Source of the DNA: Maylandia zebra
Taxonomy: Eukaryota > Chordata > Actinopteri > Cichliformes > Cichlidae
Direction: 5' to 3'
Assembly: GCF_041146795.1 (NCBI RefSeq)
Contig: NC_135188.1
Location: 1,719,419-1,783,418 of the forward strand
DNA: 64,000 nucleotides
This document shows positions 38,407 through 55,899 of the stretch, in pieces. The notes under the pieces were generated by a model that was not told where the DNA came from, searched no databases, and worked only from the letters and a program-made list of their open reading frames with translations. Position 1 is the stretch's first letter; each line of letters begins with the position of its first letter. A program made the position numbers and the translations under genes.

Positions 38407-39475
38407 TAAAGAAAGAAGCGAGGGGAGGCGCAGGCAGGAAATCCGCATCACTTGCTAATAATATGAAATTATATCGTTTCTAATAGGTTAGTTGCCCTTA
38501 AAACACAACAGTTGTAATCTGTGACTAATTACCAGAAACACGACGAGTCAAGATTTACATAATAATAATAATAATAACCGTGATGATGATGATGAAGGAT
38601 AAAAGGAAGAGAATGGATGGATGGATAACAATAATAATAAACTTGCAGAAACAAGGCGTGCAGCATTAATAAAATACTCCAAAATAAAGTGAAACTAGAA
38701 TAATTTTTCTAACAAGCATCCATTGGACCTGTTCACCCAGCACGTGTAGATAAGGCTATCTAACACGCACACATTTCTTCCCCTGGGAGTCCCCCTGTCT
38801 TCCTCTGCACACAGCGTGCACATTCAGAGCGTGCGCTGTGAAGCTGTGCGGCAGCTACCGTGTGCATCTGCGAGAGCATACGGACAGTTTCGTCCCCTAC
38901 TTGAACGGCACTAAAATGAGAACCTGCGGTACGGGAAGCTGCGCGCGCCGCTGCAGCGGTGTTTGTGGTAGCCTGAGAGTCAGGTTAATATTTTCTGACA
39001 CTGTGGTTAGGCTATCTGAGAAGGATTTAAGGTGCCCCTTCCTCTAACTTGTTCCTTTGTATTAAACCTGCAACAGGTTCCAGACAGTTCTTCTTAAACT
39101 CCCACCTGCCTGCACAGAGCATCGTGCGCCTCCCGTTATAACTACTGACAGATGGGAGGCCACACTTGTTTCAATTAGAAGAAAGAATCCCTAAGCCGAG
39201 CGTATTAGGGACTGCATGGCACCCACCTTAAACAGACTTTCTGTCAGTCCCCTCCTGACCTTCGTCCACAAATAGGCGCAAAAGAAAAACAGGGCGATTT
39301 CGGTCCAGGTAATGTAAGCGTTATCCAGGAAAGTCCGTTTGCTGAGCTCCAGACCGCAGCTGCTACAGTCTCTCCATGCGTCCAGCATGACGATGGCGGA
39401 TCTGGTGATGAACTCTATGTAGCCCGGCATGGGCTCCACTTCAACCGCCCCGGCGCTCCCGGCAAGACTATCCAT
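10954..39475 (-). CDS. cers1: Ceramide synthase 1, complete, six coding exons
   Basis: Exons in transcript order are 39475-39227, 18698-18539, 12530-12350, 11687-11526, 11357-11210 and 11097-10954. All have AG/GT borders, the phases agree, and they sum to 1044 bases (347 residues plus stop); human CERS1, from memory, has 350. The enzyme N-acylates sphinganine with mainly C18-CoA to make dihydroceramide in the ER membrane. Visible hallmarks are [11 protein letters not shown] (exon 2), [20 protein letters not shown] (exon 3), the His pair at residues 182-183, and the Lag1 motif [15 protein letters not shown] with HDxxD at 209-213. No Hox-like domain is present, which separates CERS1 from CERS2-6. 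The tail is acidic (REYEDED). I start at the ATG at 39475, giving MDSLAGS; an upstream in-frame TTG is not a start. Introns 1 and 2 carry much mobile DNA. Confidence 0.95.
11881..12112 (-). mobile_element. LINE-derived 3' tail fragment in cers1 intron 3
   Basis: Read on the minus strand it carries GGCCCCGCCCCTCCCTGAGG, then CTTCTTCCTGTTAAAAGGGA and CCTTCCCACTGTCGCCAGAG. The same blocks occur on the plus strand at 31835-31920, so the two are copies of one dispersed family. It has no coding content. The family looks like the 3' region of a fish CR1/L2-type LINE; the clade is inferred. Confidence 0.6.
13493..15785. repeat. Hexanucleotide satellite (CTGTGA/CTGTAA/CTGTAG)n, 2.3 kb, in cers1 intron 2
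   Basis: About 380 back-to-back 6 bp units of the form CTGTRR, chiefly CTGTGA, CTGTAA and CTGTAG, without a break in register. Rare CCTTAA variants occur only at the two edges (about 13500, 15681 and 15727). The three unit types alternate in short higher-order patterns, such as a CTGTAG unit followed by one to four CTGTGA/CTGTAA units. Because the unit is a multiple of three, five of six frames stay open, producing spurious frames of about 780 codons on both strands (Thr-Val/Ala repeats). This is a non-coding minisatellite inside an intron, not a gene. Confidence 0.95.
15790..17094. other. cers1 intron 2, unique sequence; nothing recognised
   Basis: No exon or known repeat is recognised between the hexamer array and the LINE fragment. 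Short open frames lack protein-like character. Confidence 0.5.
17095..18190 (+). mobile_element. 5'-truncated L2-like LINE with reverse transcriptase C-terminal part
   Basis: The coding part runs from about 17110 to the TAA near 17826. It opens at the catalytic FADDT box ([11 protein letters not shown]), followed by [33 protein letters not shown] and [13 protein letters not shown]. The end region has [20 protein letters not shown]. This is the thumb and C-terminal part of a CR1/L2-superfamily reverse transcriptase; endonuclease and fingers are absent, so it was dead on arrival. A 350 base untranslated region ends in GACAATGACAATAAATAAAT. The 730 base reading frame has no stop, so the insertion is fairly young. 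It is antisense to cers1 in intron 2. Confidence 0.88.
19095..19700 (-). mobile_element. Decayed DNA-transposon remnant in cers1 intron 1
   Basis: The right end of the minus-strand reading ends CGAGACTTTTGCACAGCACT, which matches the end of the Tc1-like element in cope intron 5 (44232-44255). The interior gives weak, broken peptide similarity only. It is probably an old non-autonomous relative. Confidence 0.4.
21343..23230 (+). mobile_element. 5'-truncated L1-type LINE, ORF2 C-terminal region
   Basis: The 14 bp GAAACACTCGAGTC is directly repeated at 21329-21342 and 23231-23244, marking an exact target duplication. A tail AATAAAAAGAGAATAACAAA precedes the right copy. The coding remnant shows [35 protein letters not shown] and [18 protein letters not shown], all typical of L1 ORF2 after the catalytic domain. 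A CCHC-like zinc motif follows ([19 protein letters not shown]) near 22525-22590. Frameshifts near 21690 and 22330-22400 break the frame. It lies in cers1 intron 1, antisense to the gene. The clade (fish Swimmer/Tx1-like L1) is inferred. Confidence 0.9.
23245..26480. other. cers1 intron 1, no gene; AT microsatellites and pyrimidine-rich patches
   Basis: Contains short TA runs (about 24280, 24400, 25860), a C11 run near 25168 and a pyrimidine-rich block around 24960-25520. No spliceable exon or recognised mobile element was found. Confidence 0.5.
26490..27012 (-). mobile_element. Decayed CR1/Rex1-like LINE fragment
   Basis: On the minus strand a remnant near 26780-26920 reads [15 protein letters not shown] and [12 protein letters not shown], the palm motifs of a reverse transcriptase with YADD. 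The downstream part resembles the GTCTTTAGGTGGCTGTTGTT type of LINE tail also seen near 31990-32030. Several stops and deletions show great age. The palindromic element at 27025-27711 inserted beside or into it. Confidence 0.65.
27025..27711. mobile_element. Near-palindromic fold-back insertion, possibly Penelope-like terminal repeats
   Basis: Two arms of about 260 bases (about 27025-27285 and 27410-27670) are inverted copies with few mismatches, separated by about 125 bases. The arms carry AAGACGTTTCACC/GGTGAAACGTCTT and a GGATGA...GAAACGTC core. The right end has about 40 extra bases. CTCTAATCTAAG is directly repeated at 27013-27024 and 27712-27723, so the whole palindrome inserted as a unit or formed during insertion. 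No protein is encoded. Head-to-head terminal repeats of this kind are known for Penelope-like elements; the assignment is inferred. Confidence 0.75.
27724..31755. other. cers1 intron 1, unique sequence; nothing recognised
   Basis: AT-rich intronic DNA with a short GT run near 30270. No exons, RNA genes or clear mobile elements were seen. Confidence 0.5.
31760..32058 (+). mobile_element. LINE-derived 3' tail in cers1 intron 1
   Basis: Contains GATGGCCCCGCCCCTCCCTG, CTTCCTGTTAAAAGGGAG and ATATAAAGCGCCTTGAGGCG, and ends AATAAAACTGAATTGGAT. It is the opposite-orientation relative of 11881-12112. Only the 3' untranslated part is present, as expected for a strongly 5'-truncated LINE. Confidence 0.65.
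34301..34354. repeat. (AGAGG)n homopurine tract
   Basis: About ten 5 bp AGAGG-type units form an uninterrupted purine strand of roughly 50 bases, able in principle to form triplex DNA. It lies in cers1 intron 1, about 4.9 kb downstream of exon 1. Confidence 0.9.
34663..34743. repeat. (TG)40 microsatellite
   Basis: About 40 perfect TG dinucleotides, the longest dinucleotide array in the window. It is likely polymorphic and able to adopt Z-DNA. Confidence 0.97.
36690..37330. repeat. Unclassified dispersed repeat, probably transposon-derived
   Basis: Begins with TTTATTTATTTTATTTAG and AAAGAGGGGCAATACATATT, and includes CCATCCGCAGACCTTCTGGC. I recall a similar layout as an interspersed fish repeat. 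No coding capacity and no clear termini are visible. Confidence 0.35.
38375..38405. repeat. (GT)n microsatellite
   Basis: About 15 GT units in cers1 intron 1. A mixed AAT/GATG/GGAT low-complexity patch follows at about 38560-38640. Confidence 0.93.
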
Positions 39476-40300
39476 TGTGGTGAGGCGCAAAAACCAGCAC
39501 GCAAGAAAAATATGGGCAAAGACACCAGCGAGCAGTGCGGTCCAGACGCGGCGACTGACTGGTTCAACAGCTTGCTAGCTGTGCTTAAAAAAAGGAAGCC
39601 AGAGCAAGCCTCTCTAACCAGCTTAACCTCTTCAGTAGCCTAATTCTTTGTTTTCCAAATTAAGACCGGGGCCCATTCTTTTGCGTCCAGGACAGTTTAT
39701 GAATGATACAGGGCCCCCGCCAGGTATGAGAGCAGACACGGCGGACTGCGCGGCTGGATTCGAGAATCACGCAGAAAAATTACGAAGCCAGTACAGACAA
39801 TTAATGTGAGCCATCAGCGGCAGTCTGGAGGAGGTTTCTTCTGTTAATCATTCCGCTACGCACTCAGCTCATCTGCGCCCCGGTTAGCCGCCTAGCTAAA
39901 TGAAATCGCAGCGCACACCGCAGTGAATGGAGCAGCATTGGCAGGGGCTTCCAAGCTAGCTAGCGACTTGAATGAATTAGCATTTATCGCCTTTGAGCGC
40001 ACAAACACAGAGGGAGGGGGGTGAAAAAAGAGGTCCAAAGCTCCTGTCGCTTCTCCGGTGATGGTGGCAAACCCTGCTGCGCTGTCACACGCGCGCTCTC
40101 ATCGGGGTCCGTTATTCGCCTTATATAACGTCTCCTGAGTTTAACCTGCAGCTTCCCGTCACACGGCCGAGTCTCAGACGAACACAAGTTACTCCAGCTT
40201 CAGAAAACGGATGAATGAGGATGTTCTCATCCCACCAGGAGCCCCGTCGCCTCCTCTTATTCTCCTCCTCCTCGTCTGGCTACTAAACGTGTCCGAGGGT
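39476..40300 (-). promoter_or_regulatory. cers1: Putative cers1 promoter and 5' UTR
   Basis: The DNA upstream of the cers1 ATG is richer in CpG than its surroundings, as expected for a vertebrate promoter. A palindromic TTATATAA at 40121-40128 could act as a TATA element on the minus strand about 650 bases before the ATG. The exact start site cannot be read from the sequence. The region ends where the cope 3' end begins. Confidence 0.45.
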
Positions 40301-40582
40301 TTGACGAGCCGCGCTCACTGGTGCGTTCAAAGACGCACAGACAACCCAGCTACGCTTAAAAGAAACCGGGTAAAATAAATAAATGGAAGAAAAATAGAAA
40401 GGGGGGAAAAAAGCAGAGGGGCTGTGACGTAATTACCGCTCTGTCTTTGTGTTTGAAAGAAAAAAGCGTCATGTGCACGATTTGCATCACAGATAATTCA
40501 GAAAGCGCGTTCATGTCTGAATTTCCGGTCTAATACATTCAGGCACACAAATCCACACACCATCACACAGCCGGGTCACACG

Positions 40583-40588
40583 TTTATT
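40583..40588 (-). terminator. cope: Poly(A) signal of cope
   Basis: AATAAA on the minus strand, about 265 bases after the cope stop codon. It places the end of the cope transcript about 1.1 kb before the cers1 start codon. Confidence 0.6.
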
Positions 40589-40852
40589 ATCATTTCAAAG
40601 GAATGCTCGCATTACACAGATGTGTTGTAAAACAAATGCAATTTTCAAGAGTGGATAGCAAAAGAAAGACGCGTTGGGCTGTCCCCACGGGGAGTTGTGA
40701 CATCCAGTGTGGTTTAAATATTACAGCCAAAGTTTCAGAGCAAAAAATACCAAAGCACAGTACACGTTTAAATGAAAGGGAGAAGCTGGGTCTGTGGTGT
40801 TAAAGTGAACTCCATCCATTGTTAGAGCGCCTCCTCGGTACGAGCAGATGCT

Positions 40853-49258
<8,406 letters not shown>

Positions 49259-49345
49259 GTTGACTACAGAACTTCCTGGACACGTAGCACATATACGTCA
49301 CCTGCTTACGTTTTGCTCAGGATTCTGGGAGATGGAGTTCAACAA
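49259..49345 (-). promoter_or_regulatory. cope: cope core promoter with ZNF143/Staf-like site
   Basis: At 49340-49321 the minus strand reads GAACTCCATCTCCCAGAATC, matching most of the ZNF143 consensus ACTACANNTCCCAGAATGC. It lies 63-82 bases before the cope ATG. ZNF143 is a frequent activator at TATA-less housekeeping promoters, which suits cope. No TATA box is seen. Confidence 0.5.
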
Positions 49346-50130
49346 CAAACTGCTGAGAGCATAGATTTATGATATATCTCTGTGATACATGCTGAAAATT
49401 TGCTGTCTTTAGTCAACTCTTTTTTTTAATGCTCTGGTTATATGTGTTTATATTTTTTTGAATTTTTACATTTCTATTTTGAGGCACTTTGTGATCGTCA
49501 CTTTCTTACTTTGTTAGGAGTAGTACCCATTTATAGCACAGAAGAGCCCTTCCAGCTCTCCTCTCTCCTGTCTTGTCTTACTTCTCTCTTTCACCTTTTC
49601 TATCTCTTTGAAGAAGTGAGGCTCCATAAATATTAAAGAGGTAAGTATTACTTCTCAGTTGCAGTGAATTGATAGAAGAAAATAAAGAGAAAACTAGATC
49701 AGTAGAAAACTAAACAGAAGAAAGTAGAAGAGAAATAACAAGTTAACATAAACCAGTGACACACTCCGGGGCCTGATCAGCCCTGGCAGGGCCTCCTTGG
49801 ATGAGGGTGTCTAGTGATAATGGCCAAAACACCCGATGAATCCAAGGTCCACTACTGACAATGTGTCCCAAATTTTAATATGATAATCTAGATCAGATCT
49901 CTAATCCCTAAACCTAACCAAGGAAGGTAAAAAATGGCAGATTAGCCTGGGTAAAAGACCGAAACACCCTGTGAAGTTGAGGCACACAACGATGTGTGCC
50001 GCTGGTAAAGTTTCTGGGCTGCCTTTCCTCATAACAGCCATCCCTCAAGACTTTCTCCATTTGAAGCAATGCATTACCAGGGATTGTAACATCTAGTCCT
50101 TTTACTGTACCCATTTATATGCGCCTTTAC
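49346..50130. other. Intergenic sequence upstream of cope; nothing firmly identified
   Basis: AT-rich, no exon. Part (49760-50110) has the look of an old interspersed repeat, but no family could be named. The DDX49 gene that I recall next to COPE in human is not visible here. Confidence 0.4.
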
Positions 50131-50897
50131 TTATTTCAATGTGATTTATTCTTGTGCATTTAGACAAAAGTGATTATTCTGCTTTTGTTCTGCTTGACGT
50201 ATCTGCAGCCTCTGACACCAGTAATCATGGGAGGGGTTGGTATTTCTGGTTCAAATGGTTCTCATCATACTTACCTGTTTGACCTCATCGGCCCCCCTCA
50301 CACGTGGGGTTCCTCAGGGCTCAATCCTTGGTGCAGTTTTCTTTCCTGGGCATTCTGCTAAACAGCTTCAAAGGCACTTCCTAGAATTTCTTTGCTGATG
50401 ACACACAGCTGTATTTTTCTGTCAAGACAAACAACCTCTCCTCAGTGAATGCTCCACTGAGATTAAAAACTTCTGTTGTGCTAAAACTGAGGTTTTTATT
50501 AGTTCGGGCCTGAAGACATCTCTAAGCAGGTCAGTTATTACACCAGCCTGCTCTCAGGCAACATCAAATCATGTATTAAGGCCGTTGGTATTATTTATGA
50601 ACAGCAAGTTTGAATCTCAGAGCTCAGCCAGTCGTGTTTCTTTCATTTAAGAAACATCTCAAAAATCAAACATTCGCTGAAACCCAACAGTTTGCCACTT
50701 TTAGTGCACACTTGCATTTTCTGCTCGGACGCCTCCCTTGACTGTGTTCATGGTCCAGAACGCAGCAGTGAGGCTCCTTACATGAAGGTGCTCGCACATC
50801 ACCCCTATTCTTGCTTCCCGCCTCAGTTTCCAGTGATTTTCAGAATTTGTTTAAAGATTTCTGAAAATCAGCCCTACATAGCCAGGCTCCTGTCTAT

Positions 50898-52189
50898 TAG
50901 GGGTGCAACGATACTCGTATCGATATTGAACCGTTTGATACAGTGCTTCCGGTTCAGTAAATGGTAAATGGCCTGCATTTGTATAGCGCTTTTCTAGTCC
51001 CTAAGGACCCCAAAGCGCTTCACACTACATTCACACACTGGTGATGGCAGCTACATTGTAGCCACAGCTGCCCTGGGGCGCACTGACAGAGGCGAGGCTG
51101 CCGGACACTGGCGCCACCGGGCCCTCTGACCACCACCAGTAGGCAAACGTGGGCTTAGTATCTTGCCCAAGGATATTTGGCATGCAGTCAGGATCGAACC
51201 ACCGACCTTCTGATTAGTGGCTGACCTGCTCTGCCACCTGAGCTACAGCCACCCTACACCACGCATATGTATCGAACAATACAAAATTTTTAATTTATTT
51301 TATCAACTTTCCTTCTGACGATGCTGTCTGTGTTGAGCGCTCAGTGAATCTGCGTTCGACTACTCCGCCTAGGCTGCACTGTCGAGCGCAGATCCACTGA
51401 GCGCAGGGCAAGCTAGCAAGACAGAAGCTAAGCTCTCCTTGCAACATGGCAAATTGAACCTCCCCCACCCTCATTCAGATCTGGTCTTTGGAACTATTTT
51501 GGTCTTCATGTGACATATGACCCTGAAGGTAAGCGCGTCATGGACTGAAGTAAAACAGTATGTTGGATGTGCCACGCAATGCTCAATTACATGGGTGGGA
51601 ACTAGTGTGTTAGCGCAGTTTTCTCGTTAACATGTTGGCCGTCCAGCCCCAGGCACGGGGCGATCCGCGGCAGCTCGTTAACGGAGATTTGCCGTGTTGT
51701 GGCGTTAACGTCATTTCAGATTAACGCTGACAGCACTAGTGGGAACACAACGAATATGACTGCACATTTACTCCGACAGCATCCTAGTGCAAAGACAAGT
51801 GGAAGCAGACAAAAACAACAAGCACGCATGCTACAAACTTTACCCGAGTCATTTAGACAGCCGTTAGCACAGGATTCTCCTTATGGGGACCTGATATGTT
51901 TAATATGCTGCTGAGAATATAGCCCAGAAGAAGCGTATAGTAGAGCTTTTATTTTGAAAGAGCCATTTCTCTGTAATAAACTCTCTTTTCCAAAGATGAG
52001 GGATTCCTCCATCAGATTTATTTTTTATTACTTTGTTGTTTCAGCAACATTAAATTTTAAAAACTGTACTTTTGAGTTAAAATATATATTTATAATTTTA
52101 ATAAATGACAAATTAAAAAGGCACGAACATTTTTTGTATCGAAAAAATATCGAACCGAACCGTGAATTTTGTGTATTGTTGCACCCCTA
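50898..52189 (+). mobile_element. hAT-type DNA transposon with BED-finger remnant
   Basis: Ends are TAGGGGTGCAACGATA at the left and ATTGTTGCACCCCTA at the right. Flanking 8-mers CTGTCTAT and GTGTCTAT match at seven of eight positions. Near 51738 the + strand encodes GNTTNMTAHLLRQHP, the second half of a BED zinc finger as used by hAT transposases. The catalytic domain is deleted, so it is non-autonomous. A SINE (50953-51257) is inserted near its left end. Confidence 0.85.
50953..51257 (-). mobile_element. tRNA-derived SINE, copy 2, nested in hAT
   Basis: Read on the minus strand it begins GGTGGCTGTAGCTCAGGTGG with a clear A box, has GGTTCGATCC as B box, and shares the body TACTGGTGGTGGTCAGAGGG with copy 1. 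The tail is GAAGCGCTTTGGGGTCCTTA. Head and body are diverged from copy 1, so the two inserted independently. Confidence 0.85.
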
Positions 52190-52619
52190 GTGTCTATATA
52201 TGAGACCTTACAACAGCAGTCAGCCTCTCAAGTCTTCTGATCAGGGTCTTTTAACTGTTTCATGCACCTATTTTAAATCCAGAGACAATCACGCTTTTAA
52301 AGTCATAACTCCTAAGCTTTGGCTTCAGGTCAGCTGAATCTGTGGTTTGTTTTAAATGACTGCTGAAGAGTCATTTTTACAGGCTAGGATTAGCCCTTGT
52401 TCTTCTAATGTGCATATCTCACTGTGTGTTTCCATGTTTAAATATGAACACTTATCACTGTGTGATTTTATCCAAACTGTTAAGCACTTTGTAAATGTGT
52501 GTTTTAGAAAGTGCTATACAAATACTCATTCTTCTGCTTATAATTATTACTTATTATAAATGGGCATCAGTATTGTTTTAAAACCCTGCTGTACAACAAA
52601 CAGCATGTAAGCTGAAGGC

Positions 52620-53250
52620 TGTGTAAAAATGGAGAACTCTCAGCCCCAACTATATGGATGACAGACTGCCCGACAGGACACAGTCTGTGAGATTGGGCAG
52701 TGCTCTGCCTGGTTTGGTGATGTGCAGGGCTCCACAGGGGATCGTGCTTTCTCCATTCCTGTTTACCTCGCACACCTCAGATTGTCAGTACAAGTCCGGG
52801 TCACGCCACCTACAGAAACACTCTGATGACTCTGCAGTGGTTGGATGTATTGTATTTTAGTGATGAGCAAGCAACTGAACACAAGTAGACGATTTTGCTG
52901 AATTGTCTGGGGGGAATCACCTGCTTCTGGAAGTAAATAAGACCAGAGAGATGACGATTGACTTCATGACCCGTGTCTTTCCTGGGACAGGATGGTGATG
53001 AGTTGCAGGGAGTACAGGCACCTACGCATCCACACTGGCAATAGGCTGAACTGGAAGACCAACATAGATATGAGCATGGCCTATCGTCTAAGGAAGCTGA
53101 GATCCTTCAATGTGTGCAGCAAAATGATGCAGATTGAGTGTCCTTTGTCTGCTAGCAGCATCAGAGCTGAATGAACTGCAACCTGGACTCTTTCCAGGAT
53201 CCTTCTATCACAGATAATCCCGACCACTCTCTGCACCACTTAGTACTAAT
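52620..53250 (+). mobile_element. Decayed L2-like LINE fragment
   Basis: Remnants in order: GSALPGLVMCRAPQGIVLSP (palm motif B), HSDDSAVVGCI (catalytic FSDD region), HLRIHTGNRLNWKTNIDM and YRLRKLRSFNVCSKMMQIEC. The same order and wording occur in the better-preserved element at 58680-61990, so both belong to one clade. Internal deletions and stops are common. Confidence 0.75.
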
Positions 53251-53328
53251 GGAAGAAAAACAGCACACGATTTACTTTGTGTGCATTTCTGCAAAGGTCT
53301 TCAGCTTACAGAGTAATTTCTCACATTG

Positions 53329-53347
53329 TACCACAAGGGGGCGCTCC
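53329..53347 (+). promoter_or_regulatory. CTCF-like motif (strong)
   Basis: TACCACAAGGGGGCGCTCC matches the CTCF core CCACNAGGGGGCGC at every position. Confidence 0.55.
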
Positions 53348-53359
53348 AGATCAATCTCA

Positions 53360-53960
53360 CCACTGCAACTGTTCCATGTTATCCTCATTGTCACAGACTC
53401 ATCCCATAGAAACACAAATCTTACAGTAAATGAGATTATACAAAAATGTTCTTGTAGCTCAGTAAGATAACGCCTCAATAATCACACCTGAACATAGCAC
53501 TGCAAGTGCAAGAGTATCAGGCCTACATCATATATATAAAATAAACTATTGTCTTAACATAACAATCCAAAACGGACATGACCTTGGGAATTTCTGTATC
53601 CTCATTAGACAGACGGGGAAACACTTCCCCTGTCCCGAAAACATCCGCTGATAGTTTCCCCCTCTCTCACATCAGGCTCATTATCCCAACAGCCTGCTCT
53701 CAGCAGCGTTTAGCACATTTTGTCTGCAAAACTGTCACCAGAAGCACCAACGCAGGCTAGAAAGACACATTATAGGCTATTTATTATTTTGACCCTGACA
53801 GAAAAGTTGCTCCCACAGTTCCTGCTCATTGTTCCCCTAACACCGTTTCCTCTGGGAAACTTTCAGCCTTGGGAGTGGGAGCTGGACGAGGATAATTACT
53901 GGAAGCCCTGCACGGGGGCAGGGACTGCACTGGCTGTAAATGGCCCTTTTCTTTCGGCCT
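53360..53960. other. Intergenic; nothing recognised
   Basis: No exon or repeat identified before the possible promoter at 53.96-54.06 kb. Confidence 0.4.
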
Positions 53961-54352
53961 GATTGGGCCTGGACCACTCCCCCTCGTTGCTCCTCCATTG
54001 GTCCGAGCCCACATCAATCTGGTGATTTCCAAGTGCCCCTCAAGTTTGAAACTTTTTTTACGAGTGGGAGGAATCGAGTTACAGCAAACTGTGGTAACTG
54101 ATCGCAGCAGCCGAGGGAAGAAAACACGCGTTCAATAATTTACACATCTGTGCCGAGGACACGGTTACAGAACAAAACCTGAATTGAACAGCAGCGAGGA
54201 CGTTTCACGGCCGACACGCAGCAGAACGAGTGGAAGAAAACCTGAATATGCTGTGAAGTGAATTCATCTGCTCTGCCAGGATGAACTCTTTTCGCTCACA
54301 GTACTAACTTGCTGTCATCTGGCTGACCGTGTCCCCGTGAAGCTGAGTAAGG
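53960..54352 (+). promoter_or_regulatory. Possible promoter and non-coding first exon of an unidentified gene
   Basis: A CCAAT box in CTCCATTGGTCC (about 53991-54002) precedes CpG-bearing sequence, and a strong donor CTGAGTAAG|GTGAGTCCC follows, with the exon ending near 54351. Several stops occur in all frames, so the exon would be a 5' UTR. Its coding exons would lie beyond the right edge. The call rests on composition and donor quality only. Confidence 0.3.
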
Positions 54353-54894
54353 TGAGTCCCACCTCAACGGCCGACCAGTTCTTAATGAAACCTCCCAGCG
54401 GCCTGTGGTTAAACCAGCTCCCCCTCCTCTCCTCGGACAAACACGGACTTGATGAGAGCTGTTTTTGTTTTCTGCGTTTCTTTACGTGTTTGACAGCCTC
54501 CATGTTTGGCTCGAGCTCAGCGGAAGTAACGGCCAATCAGTTCGTGCGTGATTGGGATACTTTAGCGTCTGATAAGAGATTTAGCGGCTAACGGACCGTT
54601 TCCGAAGCGAAGGAGAGTCGCTCGGGTTGTTGGTTTAATAAGATGTGGACGCGGTGCGAGAAATGAAAGATAAACCGAGTTTGTGCTTCTCCACGCGGAG
54701 GATCATTAGGATCATGTGTCTGCTGTTATTAGTCATTGATTGGTAATGAGAAAGCACCGCTGAAGCTCTGACTGTGGGGGTGGTGTACTCTGCCAGCCGC
54801 CCATGTTTCAGACTTGTGCGGCTTTACACCGTGTTTGCTGGATTTAATAGGAAGACATTAACGTTTATTAGTAACCATACTGTACACACTACAG

Positions 54895-55170
54895 TGGGAC
54901 TGTGCAAAAGTCCATGATCATTTTGTTTACAAGGACCTGTGCCTTGTAATCTTTCACAGTTCTCCTTTGGATACTGGCTGCGTTTTAAGCCCAGTCCTTG
55001 TACCTTTTTGTTGAACCACTTGTGAATCATACAACCACAAAAAGGAACCAAAATCGAGGGACAAACCAGTATTGTGTCTACACGTGACCGACAACTTGGC
55101 AGAGAACCAATTTTAAATGGTATCTTTGGGCACTTTGTTACTAACAGCCTGTTGCAAAAACGCATCATTT
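54895..55170 (-). mobile_element. Tc1-like transposon end fragment
   Basis: The left end ACAGTGGGACTGTGCAAAAG resembles the tips at 19095 and 44232. The minus-strand frame inside (HKWFNKKVQGLGLKRSQYP) could be a transposase remnant but is not clearly assignable. Confidence 0.35.
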
Positions 55171-55899
55171 GTTAAACAGTTTCAAAATGGTAGTTTTGAT
55201 GCCGCAGGAGCGATTAGCTGAAAACCTGCCATATCTCCACATGGTCTGCAGTGAGTCCTTAAAAAGTCTGAGGCACGTGGAGGGCAAAAGCAGAAGTGGC
55301 AGACTTAAAAATAAAAACTACCTACAGTATTAAGAAATAATGAGGGGGGGGGGGGGGAGGCTGCAAATACCTGACAAAGGACTGGAGAGCTGCATCTGGG
55401 CCTTCAATCGATCCAGCTACTGTTTGCTGAAGCCTCATCAGAAATTGTCCCAGTGGAAGAGTGACTGTCAATAGGTCATTTTTAAAGAACTCCAAGAAGT
55501 GCAGTGATAACGGTTCTTCATCAATGCAGTGAAGGACACAGATGCGTATGGAGGTCAGGAGAGATGTGCAACAGTTATGTATTAGCCTCACAGTCTAATC
55601 CTCAGCTTATCAAAATCAAAACTGTGGGAAAAACCCTCTAACACGCACGTTTTGTAACACATTGCTGTGTTTACATTGCAAAGCTTTTCTCCATGACAAG
55701 GCCGGGGGTGGATGAATAGCTTCACTGTGCAGCGGTGGCACACATTACCACGCTCAGCCTCAGAAGGCATGTTAAATGAAATATGGCCTTGGATTAGGAC
55801 TCGGAGGTCCGTCTCTCCGTGCGCAAGCAAAACTGCTTTGGCATTTTTCGACCTGCTGTCTTTTAGTCGCAAAGCCTTCCTTTGTAGCGTCGTTGTTGG

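Larger units (their letters stand above)
50140..52560 (+). mobile_element. Decayed Rex1/CR1-like LINE, split by a hAT insertion
   Basis: Left part (50140-50897): reverse transcriptase traces LLDVSAASDTSNHG, GSSGLNPWC/QGSILGAVFF-like and FADDTQLYFSVKTNNL, then VQNAAVRLL-like sequence near 50752. Right part (52190-52560): traces of the C-terminus and a tail with AAGCACTTTGTAAATGTGTG and AAGTGCTATACAAATACTCA. The two halves are contiguous once 50898-52189 is removed. Many stops and indels show long decay. Confidence 0.7.
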
